NCBI GenBank assembly: GCA_021018995.1
Contig: CM037597.1
Coordinates: 36,520,936 to 36,584,935, forward strand
Direction: 5' to 3'
Origin: Chloranthus sessilifolius
Taxonomy: Eukaryota; Streptophyta; Magnoliopsida; Chloranthales; Chloranthaceae
DNA: 64,000 bases
The number at the start of each line of letters is the position of its first letter. The stretch's first letter is position 1. Shown here one piece after another: positions 23,100-35,523 of the stretch. Below the pieces are notes generated by a model, which was not told the DNA's origin, searched no databases, and saw only the letters and a list, made by a program, of their open reading frames with translations. Position numbers and translations under genes: made by a program.

Positions 23100-24293
23100 T
23101 GTAACCGAAGTACCCTATGTACCAAAGTTATCCTTCCCTAATGCTTTTGGTACACCATCACCTTTTGATAAAAATCCCAAAAAACGAGAGGAACACATAG
23201 AAATCTTCAAAGAAGTGAAGATTAATATACCTCTGTTAGAAGCAATTAAACAAGTCCCTGCTTATGCACGTTTCTTGAAAGAGATGAGTACGCAAAACAA
23301 AAATGGCGAAACAATGTCTCACAAAAAGTTTTCCTTACCGAGCAAGTAAGCTCAATTTTACAAGCTAAGACCCCTCCCAAGCTTAAGGATCCTGGAGTTC
23401 CTAAAATTCCATGTGTCATAGGAAACCACGCTATAAACAAAGCACTCCTGGATCTGGGAGCAAGCATAAATTTGTTATCATACTCTGTTTATGAAAAGTT
23501 AGAACTTGGTGAAATGAGACCTACTTCGGTGACTCTTCAGTTAGCCGATAGATCAGAAAGAAGGCTAGTAGGAGTAATTGAAGTTGTTATGGTTGGAGTC
23601 GATAAATATATTTTTTCAATCGACTTCTTGGTGTTAGACATGGAACCAAGTTCGAAATCCCCAACACAAATTCCCATTATACTCGATAGACCATTCTTGG
23701 CTACAGCCAACGCATGCATTAACTGCAAAACTGGGGTAATGAAAGTTTCTTTTGGAGATATGCGAATCCAGTTGAATGTCTTCTCAGCAGCCAACCAAAT
23801 GGTTTCAATTGATGATGAGGAATGCTTCAGCATTGAAGAAATTGATGAATTGGTAGAAGAAGCATTGCCCCTCGTCCTATCAAAAGATGTGCTTCAAACC
23901 ACACTATGGTATACGGATTTGGAAGGCTCAAACCTTCAACTAAAGGAGGTAACGTCTGTGTTGGACACTGCTAAAGCATGGAAACCATGGATAGATCCTG
24001 TACCTACCACTTCCAATGAGCCGTTACAACCATCTATTGAAAAAGCACTGTCCTTAGACTTAAAACCAGTTTCTAACACCCTCAAGTACTCATTTCTTTG
24101 GCCTCATGAAACTTTCCTACTAATTATTTCATCTGCTCTTAGCAAGGAACAGGAGAATAATCTGTTGGCCATACTGATAAAGTATAAACATGCAATAGGG
24201 TGGACTGTCGCCGACCTTGAAGGGCTTGATCCGTCAATTTGTATGCACCGAATTCATTTGGAGGACAATGCCAAAACATCACGTGAAAGTTAG
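23100..24293 (+). pseudogene. Aspartic protease and RT-leading region of D1
   Basis: VTEVPYVPKLSFPNAF linker, then KALLDLGASINLLSYSVYEK with the DLGAS active site (about 23445), and the box IPIILDRPFLATANACIN, where the usual Gly before Arg-Pro is Asp. An open frame 23472-24293 covers most of it and ends CMHRIHLEDNAKTSRES just before RT. A frameshift precedes the active site. It would process the polyprotein. Confidence 0.8.
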
Positions 24294-25387
24294 AGATGGT
24301 TAAATCCAAACATGAGGGAAGTAGTACAAAAGGAAATCATAAAATTATTAGATGCAGATATTATTTACCCGATTTCTGACAGCCAATGGGTGAGTCCCAT
24401 TCAGGTAGTCCCAAAGAAATCAGGGATTATCATAAAAGAAAATACAACCGGTGAGCTAATACCATTACACGAAACCACAGGATGGCATGTATGTATTGAC
24501 TACCGAAAACTTAACTCCAGGACACGCAAGGATCACTTTTCACTATCCTTCATTGACCAAATTTTGGAAAAACTTGTGGATCAAGAATAATTTTGCTTCT
24601 AGACGGATATTCGGGATGCAATCAAGTGCCAGTACATCCAGAGGATTAGGAAAAGACCACCTTCATGTGTCCTTTTGGAATGTTTGCTTACCGACGCATG
24701 CCCTTTGGGTTATGTAATGCACCAGCAACATTCTAAATATGCATGATGGGCATCTTTTCTGACATGATAGATAGATTTCTGGAAGTTTATAAATGATTTT
24801 TCGGTATTTGGCTAAACTTTTGATTCCTGTCTTGATCACCTAGCCCTTGTGTTAGAAAGATGTGAAGAGACCAATCTGGTGCTAAGTTGGGAGAAGAGCC
24901 ATTTTATGGTACAAGAAGGCATTGTCATAAGACATATCGTCTCCAAAAGAGGGATAGAAGTTGACAAGGCTCAAACTAATGTGATAGCTAATCTACTAAC
25001 ACCAACCTCGGTACGGCAGATTTGATCTTTCCTTGGCCATGCCAGCTTCTACAGTCGCTTTATTAAGGATTTTTCAAAAATCTCGAGACCTTTGTGTCAC
25101 CTATTAGCAAATGTCATACCTTTCAACTTTGATTATGCCTGTCTTGATGCGTTCAATAAACTCAAAGCCCTTCTCTCATCTGCACCAATCATTCAATCTC
25201 CTGACTATTCCCTACCTTTCGAAGTAATGTGCGATGCTTCCGACTATGCAATAGGTGCAGTCTTAGGACAGTGGAAAGATAAGATTCCTCACATAATTTA
25301 GTATGCGAGCCATACCCTGATTGAAGCTCAAGTTAATTATACAACCACTAAGAAAGAGCTTCTCACTGTCGTGTTTGCATTAGAGTA
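24294..25387 (+). pseudogene. Reverse transcriptase/RNase H of D1, truncated
   Basis: NMREVVQKEIIKLLDADIIYP fingers and VCIDYRKLN are readable in 24312-24590. Frameshifts then scramble the palm; the catalytic FMDDF box is destroyed by an indel near 24790 (it reads LEVYK-stop). RNase H resumes as EVMCDASDYAIGAVLGQWKD (25220) and ends in VVFALE at 25387, where element C starts. Confidence 0.8.
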
Positions 25388-25920
25388 GAGAAGGGCCTAA
25401 TATAATCGAGTGTTCACTCCCCTGGGGAAATCCCTGAATGTCCTTTTACCCTTACTAGTCGAAAAGGGTTTGGTCACCGTACTCCAGCCGCGACCTCCGC
25501 CAAGTCCAATCTCAAGAAATTATGACCCCAATATGCACTGTAATTTTCACCAGGGACTAGGTCACCCAACCGATCGATGCTTTCCATTAAAGCATGCAAT
25601 CCAAGACCTGATTGAGGCAGGGAAGCTCATTCCCTTAGCACCTCCCCAAGCCAATCTGCACACCAACATTCATTAGGCGCCGCTATCGCCCCATCGACAG
25701 GGAGGAATGGGCCCAAGGGCCACCTTCAATCAGGCGCCGCTACCGCCCCATCGACTGGAGGAAGCAATGGAAGAAGTCGACCACTTAGAATATATCGACA
25801 CAAGGGAAAGCTTCAAAATACCATGGCAGTGGAATCAAGGAGGTGAAACCATTTGGGTAGTTGAGCCTTTAAACTTAGCAAATTATTTCTCAAGCCCAAC
25901 ACTGTCACACTAGCCCCGCC
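25388..25920 (+). pseudogene. Gag C-terminal remnant of element C
   Basis: After one stop the frame reads VFTPLGKSLNVLLPLLVEKG, then MHCNFHQGLGHPTDRCFPLK, a C-X2-H-X4-H-X4-C zinc finger characteristic of Tat-lineage Gag, followed by HAIQDLIEAGKL. It starts abruptly after D1 RNase H at the deletion junction. Everything upstream in gag is lost. Confidence 0.8.
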
Positions 25921-26010
25921 AGTTCAATCATACCGACATCCCCATCCATCCCATTTAAAATTCTTAGACCAACATATGATCCCCATCAGGTCCCACTCAA
26001 TTACAATCAG

Positions 26011-27050
26011 ATGAACAATAACGCTAGTAGCAACAGGGAAGGGGCAACTGAGTTCATAACCCGGTCAGGTAGAATCTCCAACCAGATTGAGGTATTGATA
26101 CCAGCCCAAGTAGAAGAGAGAAGGGAACCTATAGCGGTGCACCCTAGAGAAAAAATGAGTCGAGAACAAGCGTTAGAAACACATCTCAAAAGAACGCCGA
26201 CTCACATCACCATTTGGGACTTATTGATGACCTCCCCGACCCACTTCTAAGCTCTTATGGGAGCAATGAAAGAAGCACACGTATCTGACAAAGTCTCTCC
26301 AGATAATGTGGGGCAAATGATCGGGCAGGTATTGGCTCCCAACGCCATATCTTTCTCAGACGCCAATCTTCTAAATGAAGGAAGCAATCATTCTAAATCC
26401 CTTAATATCATAGTAGAGATGGCAAAATTGGTGATCCCTTTGGTCCTGTTAGACAACAGATCGACACTGAATGTATGCCCCCTCAGAACTGCAACCATGA
26501 TAATGGTTGATCCCTCCACATTTAGGCCAACCAGAATAAGTGCAAGAGGGTTTGATAATACCAGGAGGGAGGTGATAGGAGAAGTCGATCTTGGGCTCAC
26601 CGTTGGGCCAATGACCTTCTCAATCCCATCCAAGTCATGGACATCAAGTCCTCCTTCAACAGGCTACTAGGACTCCCATGGCTGCACGAAATCAGGGCAG
26701 TGCCATCTACTCTATACCAACAACTCAAATTCATCTTCGAAGAGAGAGTTGTATCCATTATGAGAGAAGGGCAAGAGAAAAGAGAAAAAATGACCCATAA
26801 CATCGAGAATCTCAAAGTGTTGAACGTGTCGCACACAGTTGAAGACACAGATCTCCACAGCTTTCAATATGAGGCATCAACGGCGGTGGCACTAGAATCC
26901 TATGAAAGGGATACTAAAAAAAATGGAGGAGGAATGGATGCAACGGTAGCCATGCTCCAGAAGTGGTGCTACCAGAATGGAAAAGGGTTGGGCCCTTGCT
27001 TGCAAGGAAGGAGAGACACAGTCAGAGCCAAGGGTGGACAACAGATATAA
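26011..27050 (+). pseudogene. Protease and G-patch region of element C
   Basis: Protease motifs: ITFSD-like sequence (AISFSDANLL), then LVLLDNRSTLNVCPLRTATM, where Tat proteases normally have DNGS; here Gly is Arg, which would disable the active-site loop. A frameshift near 26640 leads to FNRLLGLPWLHEIRAVPSTL and further to a G-patch-like motif CYQNGKGLGPCLQGRRD (about 26975), a module found between protease and RT in Tat elements. Confidence 0.75.
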
Positions 27051-27890
27051 GCCTAGCGAAGAGGAGGTCTAGGAAGCTAAGGAAAAGGCCCAAAACATTG
27101 CCCTAGCCAAATTCAAGGGGATAGACCTGGAAGATGAGCCTCATCCATGACTGGATATCAAGAGCATGTTTGTAAGTGTCAGGATCATTAAAATTGACCA
27201 AAATGAGGTGACACAACTGATCCCACACAAACTGATGAGTATCCATGGAACCAATCCCCGAATCATCCCCCCAGATATTGAAATAGACCTTGCCTCCCTA
27301 TCCATTTTTTAGGAAGAGATACCCCCGCCAACGCAAACCTAAGGCATAGACCACCATATGCCCTTGTTAACGTTTGAGGACTAGGTCTTAGATGAACTAG
27401 TGATAAGTATGATGGAGCCTGATTCTTAAAATTCATCTCAATCAACCCCCTCCATCAGACCAGGTAAGAGTGCGGCACTCCTTATCATACAACACCAGCT
27501 TTCCAAAGAAAAAAACCTATAAAAAGTGAGATAGCCCTTGGCGGGCAATACCCTTTGTATATAGAGACACGCCTTACCGAGAGACCATCTCCGAAGAAAA
27601 GGAAAACCATAAAAAAATAGAAAAATATAAAAAACTCAAAAAATATTGTCTTTTAAAATTTCTGAGAAAAAGAAAAATGATGTCTTAATTGAAAAACCCG
27701 TCCCACGTGAAATCAACCCCTTTTCTGTAGAAATACAAGAAGTGTTAGGAGTCACGAGTCTAGATGAGAAGATCCCAACAGAGTAGCTTCGCAATGAGTT
27801 TCTTGACCAATTTTTCAATTTTAAACTTGGCCCTACCCCGATCGTTGAAGAGACTGAAGCTGTCAATCTGGGCACCGATGAGGTTCCTAT
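27051..27890 (+). pseudogene. Protease-RT linker of element C
   Basis: A decayed frame with recurring stops gives FKGIDLEDEPHP and, later, LGPTPIVEETEAVNLGT, which resembles the acidic linker before RT in Tat elements. No enzymatic domain. Confidence 0.5.
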
Positions 27891-29170
27891 GTGAAGCCGA
27901 TCAAGCAGAAGTTGAGAAGTCTTCGGCCAGAATGGATGCTAAAAGTAAAGGATGAGGTCATCAAGCAATATTACGTGGGGTTTCTCATGGTCTCCAAATA
28001 CCTACAGTGGCTAGCCAAAACGTCTCAATATCAAAGAAAGATGGAAAGGTTCACATGTGCATTGATTTTGAAACCTCAACAAGGTGAGCCCGAAAGATGA
28101 CTTCCCTTTGCCACTCATAGACATCTTGGTCGATAAAACTGTGAAGCATGGAATGCTCTCATTCATGGACAGATTCATCGGTTACAATTAGATCAAAATG
28201 GTGAAAGCAGACCGAGAGAAGATAGCATTTATCACTCCATGGGGAACATTCTACTACCCAGTCATGCCGTTCAGATTGAAAAATATTAGGGCAAAATATT
28301 AGAGAGCGATGGCAGCACTATTCCATGATGTGATGCACTGATCGAGGTATACATTGATGACATGATTGCCAAGTTACTAGAGAGAGGTGACCATTTGATA
28401 AACCTTTAAAAGTTTTTTGAGAGGCTGATAAAATACAGGTGGCCTCTAAACCCTTGAAAATGCACATTCGACACCATGTCAGGAAAACTACTGGGTTTCA
28501 TCATCAGCAGAAAAGGTATCGAGGTTGACCTGATCAAACTAAAAGCTATCATCAAAATGCCACCGCCATCTATAGGTAAAGAGGTCAGAGGCTTCTTGGG
28601 TAGGATATAGTGCATTAGCTGATTCATTAGACCGCTAACTCCTATCTGCACGCCGATTTTCAAGCTACTAAGAAAAGATTTGCCCATTGAATGGAACGAT
28701 AATTGTCAAGCGACATTCGATCAGATCAAAGATTATCTTCTTAACCCGCCTATTTTGGTCCCCCAGTACCCGAGAGACTACGATTAATGTACCTCTCTAC
28801 GACAAAATTCTCGATGTGATGTGTCCTAGGGTAGCATAATGATACCGAAAGAAGAGAGCAAGCCATTTACTACTTGAGTAAGTAATTCACCGACTACGAG
28901 ACACACTATTCTCATCTAGAGAAAGTATGCCTAGCACTCGTTTACGCTACACAGATGCTCCATCATTATTTTCTATCCCAAGCCATTCTCTTGCTAGCAC
29001 GAATGAATCCATTGAAGTACTTGTTTGAAAAGTCGGCCCTCACTGTCCGAACTACACGCTGACAACTTCTCTTATCTGAATTTGATATCATGTATGTCAC
29101 TCAGAAGTCAATATAGGGGCAAGCACTCATTGATCATCAGGCCGAGAATCCCTTACCTGACTACGAGCCT
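27891..29170 (+). pseudogene. Reverse transcriptase and RNase H of element C, broken
   Basis: LRPEWMLKVKDEVIKQ (about 27922) opens RT; frameshifts follow. The catalytic box reads VYIDDMIAK (about 28350), so both aspartates are present. GKLLGFIISRKGIEVD and EVRGFLGRI mark the thumb/connection, and QATFDQIKDYLLNPPILVPQ leads into RNase H, where ETHYSHLEKVCLALVYA and FDIMYVTQKSI are recognisable up to about 29130. Stops are frequent. Confidence 0.8.
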
Positions 29171-29229
29171 TTGAAAACTGAATTCCTAGATGAAGACATC
29201 TTGTTTATGATAGAGGATGACACAGAAGA

Positions 29230-29740
29230 GATAGAAGAGTCCTAGGTAATGCACTTTGACGGGGTATAAAATGTCGAAGGTGAAGGAGTTGGGGTCACAC
29301 ATACTAGTCTCCATCAAGCTTAATTTCCCTTGCACCAATAATATGGCCGAGTACGAAGTCTGCGTAGCCGGCTTACAAGCAGCACTTGACTTGAACATAA
29401 CTCATCTCAGGGTGTTTGGCGATTCACAGCTGTTCATTTGCCAAACCAACGGAAATTAGAAGACAAAGGATGAGAAGCTGATCCCATACCACAAGCAACT
29501 CGAAGATATGATTGCGTGCTTCGATGATGTTACCTTCTCCTATGTCTCGCGAGCAAGAAATCACTTTGCCGATGCACTAGCAATATTAGCATCAATGGTT
29601 AAAATTCTATATGGTATTGAAATGAAACCAATCATGATCAAACAGTGGAAGGAGCCTGCCTTCTACCTCCAAATTGAGGGATCTAAAAAGCTAGATGATG
29701 AGCCTTCATGGTTCTCAAATATCAAGAATTTCCTCTAAAC
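29230..29740 (+). pseudogene. Second (archaeal-type) RNase H of element C
   Basis: MHFDG near 29248, then NFPCTNNMAEYEVCVAGLQA, DLNITHLRVFGDSQLFICQT and SRARNHFADALAILASM match the additional RNase H domain of Tat-lineage elements. The D-E-D residues of FDG, AEYE and GDSQ are retained. One frameshift near 29260 and a stop near 29457 break it. It sits between the first RNase H and integrase, as in Tat. Confidence 0.8.
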
Positions 29741-29744
29741 TCGA

Positions 29745-30950
29745 GCTTTCTCGGAAGGTACACCCAAGACGGACTGGCAGACCATCCAATGATTAGTAGC
29801 GAATTACATCATCTGTGACGAGTGCCTCTGCAAGCGGTCATATAACAATATCTTGCTTAGATGCCTAACTAAAAGCAAGGCAAAAGACATCATGAAAGTA
29901 ATCCATGAAGGAGTATATGAGGCCCACGTCAATGGACACATGCTCGCCAAGAAGATCCTACGGGAAGGGTATTTTAGGCCACCATGGAAACTGATATTTG
30001 CAAGCACATTCAGAAGTGCTACAAATGCTAAGAGCACTCTAGTCTGATACACACTCCTGCTATAGATCTACACAACATGACCACTCCATGGCCATTTTCC
30101 ATATGGGGCCTCAACGATGTCAAAAAAATCAAGCTGAAAGCTTCCAACGGGAATCAGTTCATCCTCATCGAGTACTTCACCAAATGGGTAGAGGGAGCAT
30201 CTTACACAAGCATTATGGCCAGTCATGTTCAGAAATTTATCGAGAATAACATCATTTGTAGATTTGGCATGCCTAAGGACATCATCATGGATAACGGCAC
30301 CAATTTTATGAACAAGCACGTTAGAGCCATGTGCGAGAAGTATAAGATCAAACATCACCGCTCATCACCATATCGACTACAAACTAATGGAGCCTTCGAA
30401 ACATCTAACAAGACACTTGTACGCACCCTTTATAAAATGGTCGTCACCTACCGAGATTGGAGTGAAATGTTACCATTCACATATGGGCCTATCGAATGTC
30501 AATCTGTACCGCTATAGGGGCAACACCGCTCTCCCTTGTGTATGGAACCGAGGTCGTGCTACCAGTTGAGGTCGAGGTGCTCTCCCTTTGCATTCTCATC
30601 GAAATAGATCTACCAGAACTTGAAAGAGAGAGGTCCTGCTTTGAGGAGTTGAGGCTAATCGATGAGAAAAGGCTTCAAGCGTTGGGTCATGCTCAGGTCT
30701 ATCAAGGGCGAATTGCACGCACTAACAACAAATGTGTTCGCATTTGATAGTTGAAAGTGGGTGACACTGTACTCAAGAAAGTCCTCCCTTCTCTCTATGC
30801 CGATCCAAGAGGGAAATTAAGGCCCCACTAGGAAGGACCTTATGTCATCTAAGAGGTACTCCTAGGGTTCGCTCTCCACCCCGCCACCATGGACGGGGAT
30901 CACTTTCCTGTACCAAACAATTGATTCTAGTCCTAGTCTCAGCGGCAAGG
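29745..30950 (+). pseudogene. Integrase of element C, broken
   Basis: HHCC remnants near 29920-30050, then WPFSIWGLNDVKKIKLKASN, IIMDNGTNFMNKHVRAMCEK and GAFETSNKTLVR for the DDE core. The first Asp region is altered (GLND for the usual GLD) by local indels. LVYGTEVVLPVEVEVLSLCI and GDTVLKKVLPS belong to the C-terminal region up to about 30940. There is no chromodomain. Confidence 0.8.
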
Positions 30951-33481
30951 TAAGTACTAATAAAAATGGATACATGATTGCTTAAGATTCCTTTAAAAAG
31001 AGGCCATCATTTCAAAGCCATATAACCAAAAAGCATCCCGGAATGATCATACCCTTTGCTACACCCATTGAGCCATTGGTCTTTCTTTCATAAACCCCTC
31101 CCCAGAGAAGAAGATGGAAAAAGTTTATATACCAAATAAAAAAAGGAGAAAAAAGAGTTATCATCAAATCCTAAAAAGTCAAAAAAGAAAAATTTCAAAA
31201 AGAGGATGTCTAAAAAAATATATAGAAAAGAAAAGAGAGAAATATCATGGAGCAAGTATAGTAAAATCCCCAAGGAAGAAGTATATTACGGAAGCTGGAA
31301 CCTAATCAAGGAAACCTTTTAATCCGAAAATACCCTCAAACTTCCTAACCTATCCCTTTCAAACCCATGGATAAGATACATCCTTGAAGAAAAGCCTCTT
31401 TAAGGTCTGTGAGCAGTCATAGTATCCGTTGAGTTAGCACGAGCCAAGCTGAGAGGCAATAAAAAAATTTCACCCAGCCGGCTATGACGGAATCGACATC
31501 CATGTCATGGTCTTTGAGAAAGTGAATGAAAGAAAAAAGGAAAAGAAAAAAATATACAAGGTCAAAGCAAAATGAATGTGCTGAAAACCTTCAAGGGCAC
31601 CACGGGTAAAAACATCGAGCTTGTGCGGACCAGGTGAAAACCTGAAAAGACACCTAGGATAAAAATGCATACCCACAAATATAGTGAAAACTCGAAAGGG
31701 TTCTACAGGTAAAAAAGAGGGCAACAACAAGCATGGTGAAAATCAGTTTTGGGTGATGTGAGTAAAAAAGGTTAAAAAAGAAAAAGGGAAAGTCATCGGT
31801 TCTTCCCTTGGTTACAATTCTGAATTATGTGGTCGCCTACTGGGACGCTCATGTTTACTCAAATCAGGTCCTGATCAGGTAGATCTTTATACAACACCAT
31901 CAAACACATGACCCGATGTAAGGATAAAAGGTTGATTCAATCTAAAGGTATGGACATTCTGACCTTAGTAAAAATTTTGAACTTCACTCAGGTCCGACCG
32001 CATGAACGAGTTCGACTATGCTTAAAAAGGGACTTGTTACTTCGCCTCATTGTCAAGGCATCAAGCCAAAAAAAAAGAAGAAAAGAAAGAAAAAAGAAAA
32101 AAATAACAAAAGTGAGATGTCCAAAAAAATTCAAAAAATTTATACTCTGTACATTTACATATTTACAACATTGTACTTCCATCTCAAAATGAAGAAAAAG
32201 AACAAAAAATCTAAAAAAACAAAATCCAAAAAGTAGTTAAGTCTTTAAAAATAAAAAAATGTAGGTAAAAGTTTGTTTCTTCTATTAATTAAGATGTATA
32301 TTAATTACCTATATAAACAAAAAAGGGACTAACATTTTCATGAGAATGTGCAGGAACATCAAATGGTCCAAAGCCTCGAAGCAGGTAACTTCTCAGCGAT
32401 AGACAGATTAGATGAAGCATCTCTCCACCGACGTCCGGTCTATCCGATAAAAGAAGAAAGAAAATCATTTGGAAAAAGAAAAAAGCACTTTTTTGTCATG
32501 CACAGCTACGCACATGTGTGCATCAATGCAGTAAAATGTCAATATTTTATCGGCAATGCAGTTGTGCTAAATTAATGTCCTAAATCTAAGATTTGCATTA
32601 GATCTTTGGATCCTACTTTAAAGTTGGAGCGACAGTGTCAATCTCGGTCAAACAGTCAATGTTTTGAATGGTTTGATTCCACCGATGAATGATATTATAT
32701 ATGAAACAACTATATTCCAACATGGATACAGAAGGGATCCTTTTCCCTTGATTTTATCTTGGTCGTAGGCTTAAAACATGCACGGTATCCCTTAGATAGG
32801 CACCATGCATTTGTGCATCTGTTTGATGGTAGTTTGTTCCCATAAATTGTACTCGGGCAGGATCTGCGTCGGGACTTCCATCACCTTGCTTCTATTTTTT
32901 CCCTAATGGGTCCATGTTTTTGCATAGTTGGTCTACTGTAAGATCATCGTCAAAAGTGGCACACACTTCCAAAAAGTGTTGCGTCATCAATATTTGCTCC
33001 GTTTGGATAGTTGTACCAAATTATCCTCAAGATTTATGGGTTAGCTCAAAGATCTCTAACCCTACCTCACGTAGGGGCACCCGTGGCTGATTAAATGGGG
33101 CAATCAATGCCTCATGAGATTAGGCTCAAATTGTGGATCTTCGTGTCATTGCTTTACGCCAATGAGGGGTTAGCTCAAACATCGTGCATTTTTAATTACA
33201 CCATCATTGTTTTTTCCATTAATGACGCTAAAAGCACGAGGACTGGTAGCCTTGAGGAATGGACATTTTCCCAAGTGTTGGGCTTCCGCTACTCCCAAGT
33301 GACGCGCGTTTTTCCAAGTATTGGGCTTACGTCACTCTCCATTTAGTTATTTTTCTTTTACTTTTTTGATGTTTGATGTTCGCTTTGAATATAGCAGACC
33401 CGTTAGCATGCCTTGGGCATCTTTGGACGTCTCTTTATTTTGCATTCGATCATTAGTGATCGGATACTAAAGAGGGGGATC
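30951..33481 (+). other. 3' non-coding region of element C
   Basis: 2.5 kb with A-rich low-complexity blocks (31100-31230, 32060-32240) and a run of imperfect repeats (31560-31780). No coding domain. A purine tract AAAGAGGGGGAT at 33469-33480 directly precedes the right LTR and is the likely polypurine tract. Confidence 0.65.
31560..31780 (+). repeat. Imperfect short repeats in the C 3' region
   Basis: Four or five units of the form GTGAAAACCTGAAAAGACACC ... GGTAAAAA recur at intervals of roughly 40-55 bp. Comparable runs are common after integrase in Tat elements. Confidence 0.6.
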
Positions 33482-33795
33482 TATAGACACCCAAATTTGG
33501 CCCAAGCCTTGATCGACCCGTACATTGAGAAAGGCGTACTCTTGAGCTTCTGAAGTACTTCCCAAATCCTTAGAACTTAATCCAAACCTTTAGCACCATT
33601 CCCAAACCCTTAGGAGACAACACAAACCATCCCAAACCCTTTGAAAGTAAAACCGGACCCATAGAGCCAGTTTCGAACTAACCAAAATAGTTGATGAAAA
33701 GTGGAGTGCAAAAGTTTGCATAGACAGTTGCTCAACCTGAGGCTTATAACATTGGAACGTAGAGGTTCCCAATTTTCCAACGAGGTAAGACTCGC
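33482..33795 (+). repeat. Right LTR of element C, first 314 bp
   Basis: Aligns with 19333 onward up to CGAGGTAAGACTCGC, where the D2 LTR begins. The remainder should lie beyond D2, outside the window. The first dinucleotide is TA instead of TG. Confidence 0.85.
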
Positions 33796-34004
33796 TGATC
33801 AGTCACATAATTTATAATTTTATCACCCTTAACTTAGTGAAGCTAGGACTTAGGTTGCTACTAATAAGTTGATGATGTGCAGATATTAAAGAAAAATAAT
33901 AAAAGAGAGCCAAAGTATTAATATTCATCAAAATAAACTCAAAAAGTGGTAAAAAGATGATTGAGCATAAGAAAATTTTCCATCTATTGAAAGCTGAGAA
34001 ATTG

Positions 34005-34215
34005 TATTTTACGATTGAGTGCTAATACTAAAAATAAAGAATGGAAAAATGAGAAATCATAATTTATGATTCTTCAAAAGACAATTCTTCAGAAAGCGAC
34101 AAAAGAGTAAAAGGTGATACAGAAGAAAGCGATCATTCTTTATAGAGAATTGTCCATTATTAAAGTCATGAGAGCTGAAGAAAGAGATAATCGTGATTAA
34201 CAATTACGATTATAA
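34005..34215. repeat. AATCRT...AYGATT palindrome cluster in U3 of D2
   Basis: Includes GAAATCATAATTTATGATTC (about 34050), GAAATTGTATTTTACGATTG (about 34008) and AATCGTGATTAACAATTACG (about 34186). Corresponds to 20820-20995 in D1, about 290 bp before the TATA box. Confidence 0.65.
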
Positions 34216-34504
34216 AAGCTTTCCTGTTACTACTATTGTTGTTGATCACGTGAGAATTGCCACCGTCATGAACAAAATTAGAAGAACTCTTAAATTAGAA
34301 GTTTGGATAATCACGGATCTGAGAGATTGATAAAGAAGAATCTTAAAAGGACTCTGCTGCTTCTATCAAGAAAACAAATCCGAAACACATTAAACATCCA
34401 AAAGCAAGGAAGAATAAAATTAGAATTAGAGTTATACTAGGAATCTTTTATTTTATTAGTTTCTTTCATTAGAATTAGATCTCTGTAAACCGGCCCTTAT
34501 GATC

Positions 34505-34512
34505 TATAAATA
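34505..34512 (+). promoter_or_regulatory. TATA box of the D2 LTR
   Basis: TATAAATA followed by AGAGGGC, conserved with D1. Confidence 0.7.
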
Positions 34513-35269
34513 AGAGGGCTCGGCATATGAATAATCATCAAAAAATTTTACAGCATCAATTGACAACTGAGGTCTGTGTTTTCTCCCGATCAAAGTAGTT
34601 TAAGATTTACAAAGTAATATCGTCCACAATTCTCTGAGGTCTTGCCTAATAACCAAGGCTGAGGAAGCTGAAAGATCAACCTTTTGGATGGTTCTACTTT
34701 CGCTTTCTACTTTAGATTTTATTTTTATTTTTTAGTTTAGATTTTATTTGCTTTGTAAATATATTTGAATTTTGATTTGAATTGACGACTCAGGTTGATG
34801 TTTGCAGATTAGTGTAATGGTTTTACTTTTCCATCTTTAATTTTCTCGAATTTGATTAACACCTAGATTTTAGGAGATTGTTGATTAGATTTAATTTGTG
34901 TTGAAGAATTTTAGTTTTTGATTGACGACCAGATTTTGGAAGGCTACAATACGGTGTAACGGTATTTTAAATTTGTAAACATCCGATAGCTAAAGGTTGA
35001 GATTGGCGACCTCAATGAAGGAGGATTAGGATTTATTTTTATGCAATTAGATTAAAGAAAATATTCTTTTATTCATATTTATCCAGTAGTTTAGGACTTA
35101 AAAGATAAAGGTTATTTTTAAAAGCAGGAATATAAAAATCTATAAGAAGATAATCACTTCTTGGTGGGATCGATCCTATCGCTACGCTATAATTTTCATT
35201 GTGCGCTTGCAATGGGCTAAGGTTTGATTTTAATTTAAATATATATATACTATAAGCCCATCAAGTTTT

Positions 35270-35288
35270 TGGCGCCGCTGCCTAGGAA
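35270..35288 (+). promoter_or_regulatory. Primer-binding site of D2 (tRNA-Asp type)
   Basis: TGGCGCCGCTGCCTAGGAA follows the LTR after six bases and differs from the complement of the plant tRNA-Asp 3' end at only a few positions. Confidence 0.8.
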
Positions 35289-35523
35289 GTGACTTATTGT
35301 TTATATTTTGATTTTTAAACATAAATATTTATCTTTCTCTTTTTATATTTCTTTATACTTTTAACTTTCTTTGATCACTTCTTAAGCCTTTGTAGTTTTA
35401 TTCGGAGCAGCGAATCAGTTTTTAACACTCCTGCTGGCCACAGAAGCTAGAGGCGTAGATTTGTCTCTCTCCCTGCCTTCTAATGAAAATAATAATATGA
35501 TAGAATATATAGTTCATTTAAAG

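Larger units (their letters stand above)
20623..25387 (+). mobile_element. Element D1: truncated Athila-like retrotransposon without capsid gene
   Basis: 5' LTR (20623-22088), PBS (22094), a short gag-like ORF, protease and RT/RNase H. The copy stops abruptly at 25387 in RNase H, where element C sequence resumes; integrase and 3' LTR are absent. It is the same family as D2 (33796 onward), matching in LTR, leader and coding sequence. It inserted into the C left LTR in the same orientation. Confidence 0.85.
19333..33795 (+). mobile_element. Element C: Tat-lineage Ty3/gypsy retrotransposon, both LTRs invaded
   Basis: The left LTR starts TGTAGAAACCCAAATTTGG at 19333 and the right LTR starts TATAGACACCCAAATTTGG at 33482. 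Both are cut by D insertions. Between them lie Tat-type gag remnant, protease with G-patch, RT, RNase H, an extra RNase H and integrase (25388-30950). The PBS, the end of the left LTR and most of gag are missing, lost at the 25387/25388 junction with D1. Dual RNase H plus a G-patch-like motif is typical of Tat/Ogre elements. All genes are broken. Confidence 0.85.
33796..35263 (+). repeat. 5' LTR of D2
   Basis: Starts TGATCAGTCACATAATTT, ends CCATCA and aligns along its length with the D1 LTR. It contains a palindrome cluster (34005-34215) and TATA box (34505-34512). Confidence 0.88.

Noticed and set aside
31114-32236. Lys-rich frames in the 3' region of element C
   Set aside because: They come from A-rich low-complexity DNA and have no domain or conserved start.
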